Origin: Bacteroidota bacterium
Lineage (GTDB): Bacteria > Bacteroidota > Bacteroidia > AKYH767-A > 2013-40CM-41-45
Assembly (NCBI GenBank): GCA_016711505.1
Contig: JADJSV010000004.1
Span: forward strand, 1-64,000
DNA length: 64,000 bases
Direction: 5' to 3'
The translations under genes and the position numbers were made by a program. This document shows positions 1 through 10,637 of this stretch, piece by piece (positions within the stretch are counted from its first letter, which is position 1; each line of letters starts with the position of its first letter). Below the pieces are notes generated by a model. It ran no database searches and was not told where the DNA came from. It worked only from the letters and a program-made list of their open reading frames with translations.

Positions 1-355
1 GATAAAAGATATTGTACATTGGACTTCCAAACTAATCAAAAAAGGCGGTAATAATGACCTTCAGAATGAACATCTTTGTTAAAATGCGGGGATTTAGCTG
101 TAGATCAAGGATTCCAAGTGTTCGGCGGATGAGTTCGAAATTAGCAATTGGTTTAAGGATGAGTTTTTTGAAACGAAGAAGATTGTATATATAACTTCCT
201 GATTGCCAATTTAATGGCCAAAATAAAACATCAAGATCGGGGAGTCTTCTTAGCACAAGAGCATTAAGGTGAAATGTCATCTAGTCCGTGTTCTTGAAGC
301 ATTTTTTAGTGATCTTAGTGTTGAAAATTTTATTGATATTTTGATTGAAAAATAA
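1..355 (+). pseudogene. Unrecognised CDS tail, frameshifted, cut by window edge
   Basis: Protein-like plus-strand reading with acidic, Bacteroidota-like codon content that hops between frames. Segments such as DEFEISNWFKDEFFETKK (about 141-195) and FSDLSVENFIDILIEK (about 305-352, then TAA at 353-355) look coding, but stops and frame changes separate them. The start lies outside the window. The minus strand carries a stop-free frame over 32-280, which I read as an antisense shadow because the plus-strand segments have the more typical composition. I do not recognise the family. The breaks match the error pattern seen through 8.5 kb, so this may be an intact gene with a bad consensus. Inference only; low confidence. 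Confidence 0.3.
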
Positions 356-428
356 TCCAATTGTTTGGTGCATATAAAATAAATCCTACCTTAAGCCGCC
401 CTGTTTTTAGGAGTAAATACTGAATAAT

Positions 429-535
429 ATGAAAAGGACATTCCAACCTCTTGATCCGAAGAAGAAAAAAAAATAAACATGGTTTCCGTGTCCGCATGGC
501 TTGAACGATGCCGGCTCTTGTGGTCAGCATCGTTT
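429..535 (+). pseudogene. rpmH: 50S ribosomal protein L34, truncated/frameshifted
   Basis: Starts MKRTFQP, the hallmark L34 N-terminus, followed by a lysine run and, after a frameshift in an A9 tract (about 467-475), NKHGFRVRMA, the conserved L34 core. Another shift follows, after which NG-R-LL resembles the family's NGRRVL. The usual C-terminal arginine/lysine-rich tail (RRAKGRKKLTVS in relatives) cannot be found. The sequence instead runs into a T-tract and then a 41-bp perfect inverted repeat at 541. L34 is a component of the large ribosomal subunit of about 50 residues. The family call is secure from the N-terminus. Whether the gene is really damaged cannot be decided here. Confidence 0.72.
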
Positions 536-541
536 TTTTTT
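502..541 (+). terminator. Terminator-like hairpin after rpmH
   Basis: AACGATGC (502-509) pairs with GCATCGTT (about 527-534) and is followed directly by a run of T. It would sit at or inside the end of rpmH. The stem is only 8 bp with a long loop, so this is a moderate call. Part of the stem may be L34 coding sequence. Confidence 0.35.
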
Positions 542-638
542 CTGCGGTTTTTCTGCGTATTCTGCGCAATTCTGCGGGAAATAATAAGCGTGATTTCTTT
601 CCCGCAGAATTGCGCAGAATACGCAGAAAAACCGCAGA
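541..638. repeat. 41-bp perfect inverted repeat
   Basis: Left arm 541-581 and right arm 598-638 are exact reverse complements over 41 bp, separated by a 16-nt spacer. The arms are built from a loosely periodic CGCAGAAT/CGCAGAAA word. A decayed single right-arm copy lies at 1508-1548. No ORF or transposase is associated. It could form a very stable hairpin or be a miniature mobile element. Confidence 0.85.
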
Positions 639-659
639 TTTTAAATCCGTATTTATACT

Positions 660-1499
660 TCAATATTTGATCAACTCCGCAATCGCAGCCAGATTTTTCA
701 GAGATCAACTGATGCCCCGTCGGCAAAACATGCACAGTACAATTTTTCCTAAACCCGATTTGAATTTTTGTCCTGGCGAGGGCGCATTAAAACATCATGC
801 TTTCCGAAGAAGAGATCGACCTTTGTGTTGTTTGCAATAATGATCTTCTTCACTTCTGAAAGATCAGGAATTATATAACGATAGATCATCCAGCCATTGT
901 AAACTTTATCCCGACGCAATTGATTCTCTAATGAATATTTCAAAAACCGGATCTTCTTTTCATCAAGTAATTTTATTTTCTTTAATCCATTTCCAAATGC
1001 GATCAAACGATGCGGATCTTTTGATCACTCTTTCAAAAAGCTTTTGCCGAAATAATTTCTTGTCAAACGATACATCGTTGTCGGTTTCAACCTGTCGGGT
1101 GCAAAGTAAGATCAAACGATCAACGTTCTTTGACACGAACTGATAAAGGTAAGCGCCACTCTTCCACCCAGACTGAATCCCATAACATCATATTTCTCTG
1201 CGGGGAATTTGTCCATTAACATTTTGTGAATGTCTTTGAATTGCTCAACGTCTATTCCGGTCTCAACCGATTTCACGGAAGCTTTGCTGACCCATGAAAA
1301 ACAAATTCACAGAAACTAGCGTGTGCAGTCCGGAAGTTCATTACTTAGTGGCTCGAATTCAGTGGCTTTCCTATTGGTCAAATCCATGGAATATGATCAT
1401 TTTCTTCTGACCATTTCCATAGGTGTGAAAATCTCCCAATATCTTAACTTCAAGTTGGATTTCTGTACGCACGGGAAATGCACTAGTCCTTTTTTGCAC
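660..1499 (-). pseudogene. Alpha/beta hydrolase, multiply frameshifted
   Basis: Conceptual translation across frames gives a complete hydrolase of about 270 residues. It has an N-terminal oxyanion segment MIIFHGFDQ (near 1395), then FVFHGSAK, a nucleophile elbow DVMGFSLGGRVAL (GxSxGG, serine codon near 1170), LILLAPDRLKP with an extra T near 1105, an in-frame TGA before SKDPHRL, then VDLFFGKHD (catalytic Asp) and VLPTGHQLI (catalytic His, about 695-715), ending at TGA 660-662. The start is uncertain; a GTG at 1499 fits. Substrate is unknown; this family includes esterases and lipases. At least five disruptions occur in 840 bp. All catalytic motifs survive, which suggests sequence error or very recent decay. 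Confidence 0.7.
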
Positions 1500-1507
1500 T
1501 CAAATTT

Positions 1508-1548
1508 GTTTCCCAGAATTGGGGCAGAATACGCAGAAAAACCGCAGA
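1508..1548. repeat. Solo degenerate arm of the 541-638 repeat
   Basis: Matches the right arm at 598-638 over about 40 bp with a few differences (loss of CG near 1514, GG for CG near 1522) and is identical through CAGAATACGCAGAAAAACCG. No inverted partner lies nearby. It overlaps the presumed 5' end or upstream region of the hydrolase gene. Confidence 0.7.
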
Positions 1549-1578
1549 AAATTTTACATCGCAGATGGTGAGCCATCA

Positions 1579-1600
1579 ACCCGAAATCCGAAATCCGATA
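1579..1600. repeat. Short tandem repeat CCGAAATC
   Basis: About 2.5 direct copies of an 8-bp word in the gap between the hydrolase and carB. The rest of the 1549-1732 gap holds only the putative carB promoter. Confidence 0.5.
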
Positions 1601-1670
1601 AGCCGTTCATTATTATTTCAACTAATTGTCAATATGTAACATTCTCTCGACAAAAAACAAACAAAACCCG

Positions 1671-1678
1671 TACTTTTG
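1671..1678 (+). promoter_or_regulatory. Bacteroidota -7 element upstream of carB
   Basis: TACTTTTG matches the Bacteroidota -7 consensus TAnnTTTG. It lies 54 bp before the carB ATG. I find no convincing TTG/TTTG -33 partner at the usual distance, so confidence is moderate. Confidence 0.45.
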
Positions 1679-1732
1679 CCTGACTTTTTTCGCCCAAAAG
1701 CAGGGAAGTCTCTAACCTTCTAACATTCAGTT

Positions 1733-4552
1733 ATGCCAAGAGATAATTCCATCAAATCTATACTCATTATTGGAAGTGGTCCTATCATCATCGGACAAGC
1801 CTGCGAATTCGATTATGCGGGGTCTCAGGCTTCGCGCTCGCTGCGTGAAGAAGGCATTGAAGTGACTCTCATCAATTCCAATCCGGCTACGATCATGACG
1901 GATAAGGTCACAGCTGACAATGTTTACCTGAAGCCGCTGACAACATCAAATGCTGAAATCATTGAAGCAATCCTGGAAGAACATGGAAAGATTGATGCCG
2001 TGTTGCCGACAATGGGGTGGACAAACTGCTCTTGAATCTAGCTATCGATTGAGAAGTCAGGCATCTGGGAAAAAGTATGGTGAAGATGATTGGTGTCGAC
2101 ATCGATGCAATCAATACGACGGAAGACCGTGAGAAGTTCCGCCTAAGAATGCTGCAACGGGTGCAGGAGTTTGTAAAGGCAGAACAGCAAGTTCATTCCT
2201 CGAAGGGAAAGAAATTGCACAGGAAATTGGGTTTCCATTGGTGATTCGTCCTTCATTTACTGCGGTGGTTCAGGTGGAGGATTTGTTTACAAGAAAGAAG
2301 ATTTTGATCAGCATCTGAATCGGGGACTACATGCTTCGCCATGCATGAAGTGCTGGTCGAGCAATTGATTTTCGGATGGAAAGAATTTGAACTGGAATTG
2401 CTGCGCGATACCGCGAGAATGTCATCATCATTTTGTTCCATCGAAAATTTCGACCCGATGGGAATTCATACAGGTGATTCTATTACGGTTGCACCTGCAA
2501 TGACCCTCACTGATGTTACTTATCAGAAAATGCGCGACCTTGCCATCAAATGCATGAATGGAATCGGGCATTTCGCAGGTGGTTGTAACATTCAGTTTGC
2601 AGTGAATCCGAAGAATGAAAAGACATATCGTAATCGAGATCAATCCTCGTGTATCTCATCTGCTGCTCGCATCGAAAAGCAACCGGATATCCAATCGCGA
2701 AGATCGCTGCCAAACTTGCTATCGGATATAACCTTGATGAATTAAAAATCAGATTACAAAAATACTTCAGCATTCTTTGAACCGACCCTTGATTATGTGA
2801 TCGTAAAAGTGCCGCGCTGGAATTTCGATAAGTTCAAAGGCACTGATCGCCACCTCGGCCGAAAAATGAAATCAGTCGGTGAAGCGATGGGTATCGGAAG
2901 AAGTTTCCAGGAAGCATTGCAGAAAGCTTGTCAGAGTCTGGAGATAAGAAGAAATGGGACTGGGCGCTGACGGCAGAGAGATCCGTGAGCAGGATGAAAT
3001 CCTCGATAGCTTGGAACGACCAAGATGGAATCGGTTGTTTCATATACGATGCTTTCAAACTTGGAATTGGTTTTTCCACCATTCAAAAGCTGACAAAAAT
3101 CGATCCATGGTTCCTAAGGCAAAATCGAAGAGCTGATTCAGCTGGAAAGAAATTGAAAAATATACTGTAGCAAAAATTCCGCGTGAGCTGTTGATGGAAG
3201 CGAAGAAAAAGAGGTTATGCTGACAGTCAAGTTCACCTTTTTGAGATGCTAAGGAAAGTGAGGTTTTTAAAAGGCGGCATGAGCTAGGCATTCAACGTGT
3301 TCTGGAAACTGGTTGATACATGCGCTGCTGAATTTGAAGCAAAGACTCCTTACTACTATTCTACATTTGATGAAGAGAATGAAAGTGTCAGCTCTGATAA
3401 AAAGAAAGTGATCATTCTTGGTTCCGGTCCGAATCGTATCGGACAAGGAATTGAATTTGATTATAGTTGTGTGCATGGTGTTTTAGCTGCAAAAGAATGC
3501 GGCTATGAAACGATCATGATCAATTGTAATCCGGAAACTGTTTCGACAGATTTTGATATTGCCGACAAACTATATTTCGAACCCGTTTTCTGGGAACACA
3601 TCTATGAGATCATTGAACATGAAAAACCGTACGGTGTTATTGTTCAGTTGGGCGGACAAACTGCTTTGAAACTTGCAGAGAAGTTAAATAAGTATGGAAT
3701 TAAAATTATAGGTACAAGTTACGAATCACTTGACCTTGCAGAAGACCGAGGAAGATTCTCAAATTTGCTGAAAGAACTTGAAATTCCTTATCCAAAGTTT
3801 GCTGTTGTTGAAAATGCAGATCAGAGTGTAGAGCTGTCAAAGGATTTAGGATTTCCATTGCTCGTTCGTCCATCATATGTGTTAGGCGGACAAAGCATGA
3901 AGATCGTGATCAATGAAGAAGAACTGAAAGCATGTGGTTCAAATTTCCATGACATTCCCGGCAACAAAATTCTTCTCGATCATTTTCTTGGAAAGTGCAA
4001 TAGAAGCGGAGGCTGATGCCATCTGCGATGGAGAAAATTCTTACATCATCGGAATGATGGAGCATATCGAACCTGCAGGAATTCACAGTGGTGATAGTAA
4101 TGCAGTTTTACCACCATTCGATCTGAGCGATGGAGTTATAAAACAAATTGAAGACATCACACATAAAATTGCAAAGGCAATGAAAGTGATCGGTTCTTGA
4201 TCAATATTCAGTTTGCCATCAAGGGAGAAAAATCGTATATGTGATCGAAGCCAATCCGCGCGCATCACGGACAGTTCCTTTCATTGCAAAGGCATACGAT
4301 GAACCATATGTTAACTATGCGACAAAAGTTATGCTCGGTGAAAACAAAGTAACAGACTTTAAATTCAATCCTACGAAAGTTGGTTATGCAATAAAAGTCC
4401 CGGTATTCTCATTCGACAAATTCCTCGATGTAAATAAAGAACTCGGTCCGGAAATGAAATCGACCGGTGAAGCCATCTATTTCATTGATGATTTGAATGA
4501 TGAATTTTTCCAGAAGATCTATTCAGAAAGAAATTTATATCTCTCAAGATAA
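1733..4552 (+). pseudogene. carB: Carbamoyl-phosphate synthase large subunit, multiply frameshifted
   Basis: CarB uses glutamine-derived ammonia, bicarbonate and two ATP to make carbamoyl phosphate for pyrimidine and arginine synthesis. The N-terminus carries IIGSGPIIIGQACEFDYAGSQ and INSNPATIMTD. The second half carries ILGSGPNRIGQGIEFDYSC and INCNPETVSTDFD, the duplicated ATP-grasp preamble of CarB. ATP-grasp pieces (MEHIEPAGIHSGDS near 4060) and EANPRASRTVPFIAK (near 4245) follow. The span equals about 940 codons, the usual length in Bacteroidota. Roughly a dozen frame changes interrupt it, for example an extra G near 2013, but no large segment is missing. The longest clean stretch is 3297-4016. 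Net length is conserved, which favours consensus errors. pyrR/pyrB lie about 60 kb away. Confidence 0.9.
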
Positions 4553-4564
4553 TTATAAAGAGTC

Positions 4565-4791
4565 ATGCTAAAGTTTATTTTAATAGTCATTGTTTTAATG
4601 TTGCTTTTCAGAGCACTCAGAAAATTTATTTTCTTCAAGTTTATAGTCGCTTTCAATCAGGCAGCACAGGATTTTTAAGAACGTCAGGAAGCCCAGGACC
4701 GCCAACGTAAAGAAGAAGGTCGTGTGGATGTCTTCACAAGCTCGCATTAATCCGAATGATAAGTTTGATGATTATGGAGGAAGTGAAATAG
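4565..4791 (+). pseudogene. DUF4834-like small membrane protein, disrupted
   Basis: Begins MLKFILIVIVLMLLFRALRK, a single N-terminal membrane helix, then an acidic/basic tail ending INPNDKFDDY...EEVK with TAG at 4789-4791, as in DUF4834 proteins of Bacteroidota (function unknown). An in-frame TAA at 4676-4678 and shifts near 4740 and 4775 break it. It sits between carB and the YfhO-like gene on the same strand, 12 bp after carB. Confidence 0.55.
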
Positions 4792-4792
4792 A

Positions 4793-4888
4793 GGTTTCAG
4801 GTTTTCAAGTTTCAGGTTTCAGGTTTACAGTAGTGCTGGGGTGTAGTCTCCGGACTACACCCAGCACTAGAAACTTGGAACCTGAAAC
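4793..4888. repeat. GTTTCAG tandem repeats around a palindrome
   Basis: Direct copies of the 7-bp word GTTTCAG occur at 4794-4800, 4809-4815 and 4816-4822, with degenerate copies between. The reverse-complement word (GAAACTTGG, CCTGAAAC) follows at 4870-4888. The centre (4831-4869) is a hairpin with arms TAGTGCTGGG-GTGTAGTC and GACTACAC-CCAGCACTA, one base bulged. The central GGTGTAGTC/GACTACACC core recurs at 51801-51838. Non-coding, immediately after the DUF4834 stop. Confidence 0.75.
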
Positions 4889-4976
4889 CCAGCTAACTTT
4901 AACCCTTTTCTTGAAGTTGTTGCCCCTTTCTAATACCTGATAATTTCCTATATGCTTCAAATTTTAAGGAAAATCC

Positions 4977-7434
4977 ATGAAAAAATACCTGCCACACGTT
5001 GTTACAATATTGGCTTATTGTCATCACTTTTCTATACTTCGCTCCGCTTTTGGGAGGTAAAGAACTCAAAAAGTCGGATATAGCCAACTGGCAGGGGATG
5101 TCGAAAGAGATCACTGACTTTCAGGAAAAAACCGGAGAATTTACTTACTGGACCAATTCAATGTTTGGCGGAATGCCGGGATATCAGATGTCCGCTGTCT
5201 ATCCTTATATGATCGTGAAGTACATCGATAAGATAACATTGGGATTGCCGACTCCGGCAAATTATCTGTTTCTCTGTTAATGGCAGGATTTTACTTTCTG
5301 TTTGACACTTGGAGTTGATAGAAGGGGTTGCAATAATGGAGCGATTGGTTTGCTCTCTCGCCCTACTTTTTAATTTCATAGGTACAGGATATAATTCCAA
5401 GCGGATGCAAGAGGATGCATGGCTCCTGTCATTGCCGGAATCATTATGAGCATCGAGGGCGGATCTTACTCGGCGCTTCCTTACCGGTTTAGTGTTGGCA
5501 TTTCAGAACTTTATGCAAATCACTTGCAGATCATATTATCTGATGATGATCACTGTCCTTTTAGGTGGTGTATTTTTGTATGAAGCAATAATTGGAAAAA
5601 AGCTGGCAGATATTTAAGTAAAAGCATCTGCATTATTGATTGTCGTTGCAGGATTAGCAGTCGCATCGAAATATTACAAATCTCTTATTACTCAGGAATA
5701 CGGTGAACATTCAACACGCGGACCTGCAGAACTGACTGCAGATAAAGCAAACTTAACATCAGGACTTGACCGTGATTAGAACACTGACTGGAGTTAAGGG
5801 ATAGGCGAGACGTTTACGTTTTTGATCCCGGATTTCAAGGGTGGAGCAAGTGAAGCTATTCAGACAAATAATAAAGATGTTTTAAAAGCGTAGATTTAAA
5901 CTATCGTCATTATGTGATGGTTTGGTTCTTACTTCGGAGATCAACCTTTACAGGTGGCCATTATATATTGGAGCAATTTTAGTTATGCTTTTTGTAGGCG
6001 GTCTTCCCAATCTATTCAAGGCCCATTGAAGTGGTGGATCTTGATTTCAACAACCTTGTCAATTTTCTTAGGATGGGGAAAATATTTCATGTCATTCACA
6101 AATTTTTTCCTCGATAATGTACCGGGTTGCGATAAGTTTCGTGAAGAACAACTACTTTGGTTATTGCAGAATTTACAATTCCATTGATGGCTTTACTAGT
6201 AATAGACAAGCTTGTGAGATGAGGAACTTTTTTTGCGACCTACCGCAAAAACTTTTGATGGAATGGGTGTGGTGATTGGATTTGTTTTACTTGTAAAACT
6301 TTCTCCCGGGAACTTTACGCGACTTTATACGGACAGGAGAACATGAGCAAGTATCTGCATCGGTAAAAGGTCAGCAAAACGCCTCTCAGATCGTCGATGA
6401 ATTCTTTTGCTGCAGTTTCAACGCCCGTGAAGAGATCGTTAAGCAGATGCCGGAAGAAGTCGATATTACTGATACTTTCAGGTGCATTGATCTATGGATT
6501 TGCAAGATATCGCTTCATAAAAAGAATTCTGATCTATGGATTGATCGTTCTTATTGCAATCGATTTAATTGGTGTAGATCGCCGGTATGTCGATTCGGAT
6601 TCGTTTGTAAAAAATCAGTGAACAGCACCATTCCAAACTCTGGCCGATCAAAGTATCAAACAGGATCCGACGCTGAGTTACCGTGTATTAAATCTTTACT
6701 GCGAATACTTTCAACGATGCGAGTACTTCTTATTATCACCAGTCGATAGGGTGGGTATCATGGAGCCAAGTTAAAAAGATACAAGAGCTGATAGATTACA
6801 GACTCACTCCGGAGATGTCTTCTTTGAGAAGTGCCTTACAAAACCGGACTCATCATTTCAACAGATCATTATGGCGGACAATCGGCTCTGAATATGTTGA
6901 ATACAAAATACATTATTTATAATCCTGAAACACAACCATTGGTTAATCCAGAGCTCTGGGTAATGCGTGGTTTTATAAGCGAAGTTAAGATCGTTCCAAA
7001 TGCTGATGCTGAAATTGCAGCTCTGAATAATTTTAATCCAAAACAACTGCTATCGTTGATCAGCGTTTCTCAGATAAAGTTACCGGTATTAATGTGGTAA
7101 ATGATTCTTCATCTGCGATAAAGCTGACTTCATATAAACCAATCATCTGACCTACGAAACAAATTCGTCGGGTGACCATCTGGCTGTTTTTTCAGAGATC
7201 TATTATGATGAAGGCTGGAATGCTTATGTTGATGGTAAAAAAGTTGACTATGTGCGTGCGGATTATGTTTTACGTGCAATGAAAATTCCTGCAGGTAAGC
7301 ATCAGGTTGAATGGAAATTTGAGCCGGAAGTAGTTGCAACAGGGAATGGTCAGTCTGGCAGGTTCAATTTTATTGATTCTGTTTTTTCTTGGTGTTATGT
7401 ATACAAAGAGATTCAATCGGCTAAAGCGGAGTAG
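4977..7434 (+). pseudogene. YfhO-family multi-pass membrane protein, multiply frameshifted
   Basis: Starts MKKYLPHVVT and continues across frames with VITFLYFAPLLGGKEL, DIANWQGMSKEI, TYWTNSMFGGMPGYQ and YPYMIVKYIDKITLG, typical of the large YfhO-like integral membrane proteins of Bacteroidota. Alternating hydrophobic segments fill the middle. The C-terminal extracytoplasmic part includes DHYGGQSALNMLNTKYIIY, YDEGWNAYVDGK and VEWKFEPE. The span is about 819 codons, the usual family size. YfhO proteins are linked to glycosylation of envelope polymers in Firmicutes; their role in Bacteroidota is unproven. Neighbouring glycosyltransferase and asparagine synthase genes fit a cell-surface glycan context. 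At least ten frameshifts or stops occur. Confidence 0.75.
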
Positions 7435-7437
7435 AAT

Positions 7438-8728
7438 TTGAAGAAGGTTCTGATCATTACTTATTATTGGCCACCAAGTGGAGGTGCAGGAGGTTCAACG
7501 TTCTTTGAAGTTCGTGAAGTATCTGCCTGAATTTGGAATTGAACCGATAGTTATTACTGTTGACCGGAACCAGGCCACTTATCCCATTTTAGATGAAAGT
7601 TTGTTGAAAGAAGTAAAAGAGAATGTACGTGTAATCCACGTTCCTTCGAAAACATTAAAATACTTTCTGCATTAAAAGGAAAGATACAATTCCGCACGGG
7701 GATTTGCAAATAATAATAAGAAACGATCACTCAGAAAACGCTTCGGTTCATAAGAGGTAATTTTTTCTGCCGGATGCCAGATTAGGTTGGGTACGCTTTG
7801 CTGTTAAAGCTGCATCTGATATCATTGAAAAAGAAAAAGTGGATACTGTATTTATTTCTTCGCCGCCGCATAGCAGTCAGCTTATCGGACTGGAATTGAA
7901 GAAGTATAAGATCCGCTGGATAGCAGATATGCGGGATCCATGGACAGACATCTATTACTATCATGATCTACTTCATACAAAGTATGCAGCAAAACGTGAC
8001 GCAGTATATGAGCGACAAGTTCTTGAAAATGCAGATGAAGTAATAAGTGTGAGTGATCCGATCAATAAATTATTCCTTGCGAAATCAGAGAAACTCCGGG
8101 CGGAGAAATTTCATGTTATACCGAATGGGTTTGATAGAGATGATTTTAATCTGAATAATAAAGCAGTTAATAAGAAATTGCATTTGGCATATGTTGGAAC
8201 AATGGCAGATAATTACAGACCGTTAACATTGTTCAAAGCAATAAAAAAACTAGTAGATGAGTTTTCACTTAACAAGGATACGATTGCAATTACTCTTGTT
8301 GGTTCATCCGCTACAACGCTGAATTCAATTTTACAAGAGACTGAACTTACTGCTTTAACAGAATTTATTCCGCATGTGGATCATGCAGCGGCAATTGAAT
8401 TTATGCAGAAAGCAGATATACTGATGCTTATTATTCCTGACGTTGAGAATAACGAAGGATCTTAACCGGTAAATTGTTTGAATACCTTGGTGCAGGAAAA
8501 CCAATTATAGGATTAGGACCGGTGAATGGAAAAGCGGCAAGTATAATTGATGAATGCAAAGCAGGTAAACTGGTTGAAAGACATGAATTGGAAGAATTGT
8601 ATCTTTACATGAAGGATCTTTACCTTATGAAAATTGAGAATAAAGAATTCAGATTAAATGAATCAGCTGTAGCTAATTATTCGAGAGAAAGTTTGACGAA
8701 AAAGTTGGCAGACATTATCAAATCTTAA
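7438..8728 (+). pseudogene. GT4-type glycosyltransferase, frameshifted
   Basis: Begins KKVLIITYYWPPSGGAG, a common N-terminus of Bacteroidota GT4 enzymes, probably from a TTG at 7438 or a lost ATG. Recognisable segments: VKYLPEFGIEPIVIT (Rossmann-like N-domain), RWIADMRDPWTDIYYY, DEVISVSDP, VIPNGFDRDDFN, LHLAYVGTMADNYRP and KLFEYLGAGKPIIGLGP (C-terminal GT-B donor site). The main break points are near 7490, 7668, 7750 and 8465 (a TAA splits the donor-binding region, residues NNEGS...GKLFEYLGAG). The span is about 430 codons, normal length. It probably transfers a nucleotide-activated sugar to a cell-surface glycan. It ends 10 bp before the asparagine synthase gene, so the two are probably co-transcribed. 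Confidence 0.82.
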
Positions 8729-8738
8729 CAGGCAGAGT

Positions 8739-10562
8739 ATGTGCGGAATTTCGGGATTTATAGATAGTAATTTATCAAACGAACAGGCAGAGAAAACGAT
8801 TGGTTCGATGCTGGAAAGCATTGCCCATCGCGGACCGGATGCCCGATCGACATGGATAAATTTACCTGTTGTTCTTGGTCTTAACCGGTTAAGTATAATA
8901 GACCTTAGTCCTGATGGAGTTCAACCCATGCATTACTTTGATTCAGTGATCGTATTCAATGGCGAGATCTATAATTATATTGAAGTAAGAGAAGAGCTCA
9001 TTAGTAAAGGATATAAATTTTCAACACAATCAGATACTGAAGTAATACTTGCCGCTTATCGTGAATACGGCACATCATGTGTAGATAAATTTCTGGGCAT
9101 GTGGGCATTTGCCCTATGGGATAAAAAGAAAAATGAACTTTTCTGTTCAAGAGACCGCTTCGGCATAAAACCTTTTTATTACATTTTTGAGAATGGAAGA
9201 TTCTATTTCGGATCCGAATACAAAGCCCTGAAAAAATCGCCATTGTTTACCAACAACCTCAACCTCGACCAGGTAAGCAGAGGATTGCAACTGGGATGGG
9301 TTTGTTATGGGGAGGAGACGTATTATACGAAATTGAAATCATTGCCTGCAGCATGTAATTTATTATATAAACAAGGTGATGTTGAGATCAATCGGTATTG
9401 GGATATTGATGCAACAAAGAAGTGTACCCTTTCAGAAGAAGAAAAATATAATAAATTCAGAGAATTATTTTTAGATAGTATCCGGCTGCACATGCGTGCT
9501 GATGTTGAGATTGGTGGATGTTTAAGTGGTGGACTTGATAGTTCTGCAATAGCCGCATCAGTTTCAAAACTGTTTCCGGAAATTAATTTCAAAACATTCA
9601 CTATTTATTACGAAGGAAAAGATAGTGTAGACGAACGTCCTTGGGTAAATGAAGTTTTGAAAGAAAACTCTTCATTGAAAGAATTTACTTATTCTCCTAC
9701 TGATAAAGATTTGATTGATAATTATGAAAGAGCTTTTTATCATGCAGATGTACCTTTAGCAGGCTCTTCGCCAATTTCACAATACTTCGTAATGCAATTG
9801 GCCGGTAAAAATAAGATCAGAGTTTTATTGGATGGACAAGGTTCAGATGAGTATCTGGCAGGTTACATGCATTCATTTTATCGTTTAGTAGGAGGGTTGA
9901 TTTCTAAAGGAAATTTGTTGGAAGCACATAAGCAATTTTATGCACATGCAAGTATCCAGGAGTTTTCCGGAAAAAAGAAGTTAGATTCTGCAGCTAAAAG
10001 TTTGCTTACGGTTTTTCAGAATGAAAATTCGCTTTACAATTTTGAATATAGAAAGTACTTTCCATTTTTATTAAAATCAACAAATTCAGATTTGGTATTG
10101 AAAGATTTTAACTCATCACGTTTGAATCAGTTTCTGTATCACTTAACATTCAATACTTCTTTACCATCATTATTACAATACGAGGATCGCAATTCAATGG
10201 CATTCTCAATTGAGTCACGTGTTCCTTTTCTTGATCACAGATTAGTAGAATTTGTTTTTTCTTTAAATGATGACGATAAATTTTCTCAAGGAATTACAAA
10301 GAAAGTATTGCGCAATGCTCTAAAAAGTATTCTACCTTCTAAAATTGCCGGACGGATGGACAAAAAAGGATTCGTCACGCCAGGAGAAATAAAATGGCTT
10401 CGGGGACCGCTGAAAAATTTAACCAAAATTGATTTAACTAAAATTGATTTTATCGATGAAAATAAAGCCCGGAAAGTGATTAAAAACTTTGAAAACGGAG
10501 ATAATAAGAATGCTACACTTATGTGGAGAATTTGCACACTAAATCATTGGTTGAATAATTAG
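8739..10562 (+). CDS. asnB: Asparagine synthase (glutamine-hydrolysing)
   Basis: 607 residues, full length. MCGISGFID exposes Cys2, the nucleophile of the class II glutaminase domain; the domain continues with IAHRGPDARS, FNGEIYNY and SDTEVILAAY. The C-terminal synthetase domain has the PP-loop SGGLDSS at residues 263-269 and LLDGQGSDEYLAGY. The reaction is aspartate + glutamine + ATP to asparagine. Many paralogues sit in polysaccharide clusters, where they may amidate sugar acids or other carboxylates. The adjacent GT4 gene 10 bp upstream and the YfhO-like gene before it make that possible here. This is the first fully intact gene in the window. Confidence 0.93.
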   Translation: MCGISGFIDSNLSNEQAEKTIGSMLESIAHRGPDARSTWINLPVVLGLNRLSIIDLSPDGVQPMHYFDSVIVFNGEIYNYIEVREELISKGYKFSTQSDTEVILAAYREYGTSCVDKFLGMWAFALWDKKKNELFCSRDRFGIKPFYYIFENGRFYFGSEYKALKKSPLFTNNLNLDQVSRGLQLGWVCYGEETYYTKLKSLPAACNLLYKQGDVEINRYWDIDATKKCTLSEEEKYNKFRELFLDSIRLHMRADVEIGGCLSGGLDSSAIAASVSKLFPEINFKTFTIYYEGKDSVDERPWVNEVLKENSSLKEFTYSPTDKDLIDNYERAFYHADVPLAGSSPISQYFVMQLAGKNKIRVLLDGQGSDEYLAGYMHSFYRLVGGLISKGNLLEAHKQFYAHASIQEFSGKKKLDSAAKSLLTVFQNENSLYNFEYRKYFPFLLKSTNSDLVLKDFNSSRLNQFLYHLTFNTSLPSLLQYEDRNSMAFSIESRVPFLDHRLVEFVFSLNDDDKFSQGITKKVLRNALKSILPSKIAGRMDKKGFVTPGEIKWLRGPLKNLTKIDLTKIDFIDENKARKVIKNFENGDNKNATLMWRICTLNHWLNN

Positions 10563-10637
10563 TATAAATTTTTTGGCGGTTAAGTTTGATTTTTATAGTA
10601 TTACAAAATATATATAAATCTTAAATAGAAATTCCTT

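Noticed and set aside
32..280. 82-residue minus-strand open frame
   Set aside because: The plus strand carries the more protein-like, acidic segments here. This frame is probably their antisense shadow.
391..735. 114-residue minus-strand open frame
   Set aside because: It crosses the rpmH remnant and the 41-bp inverted repeat. Only its first part (HVLPTGHQLI) is real, as the C-terminus of the frameshifted hydrolase.
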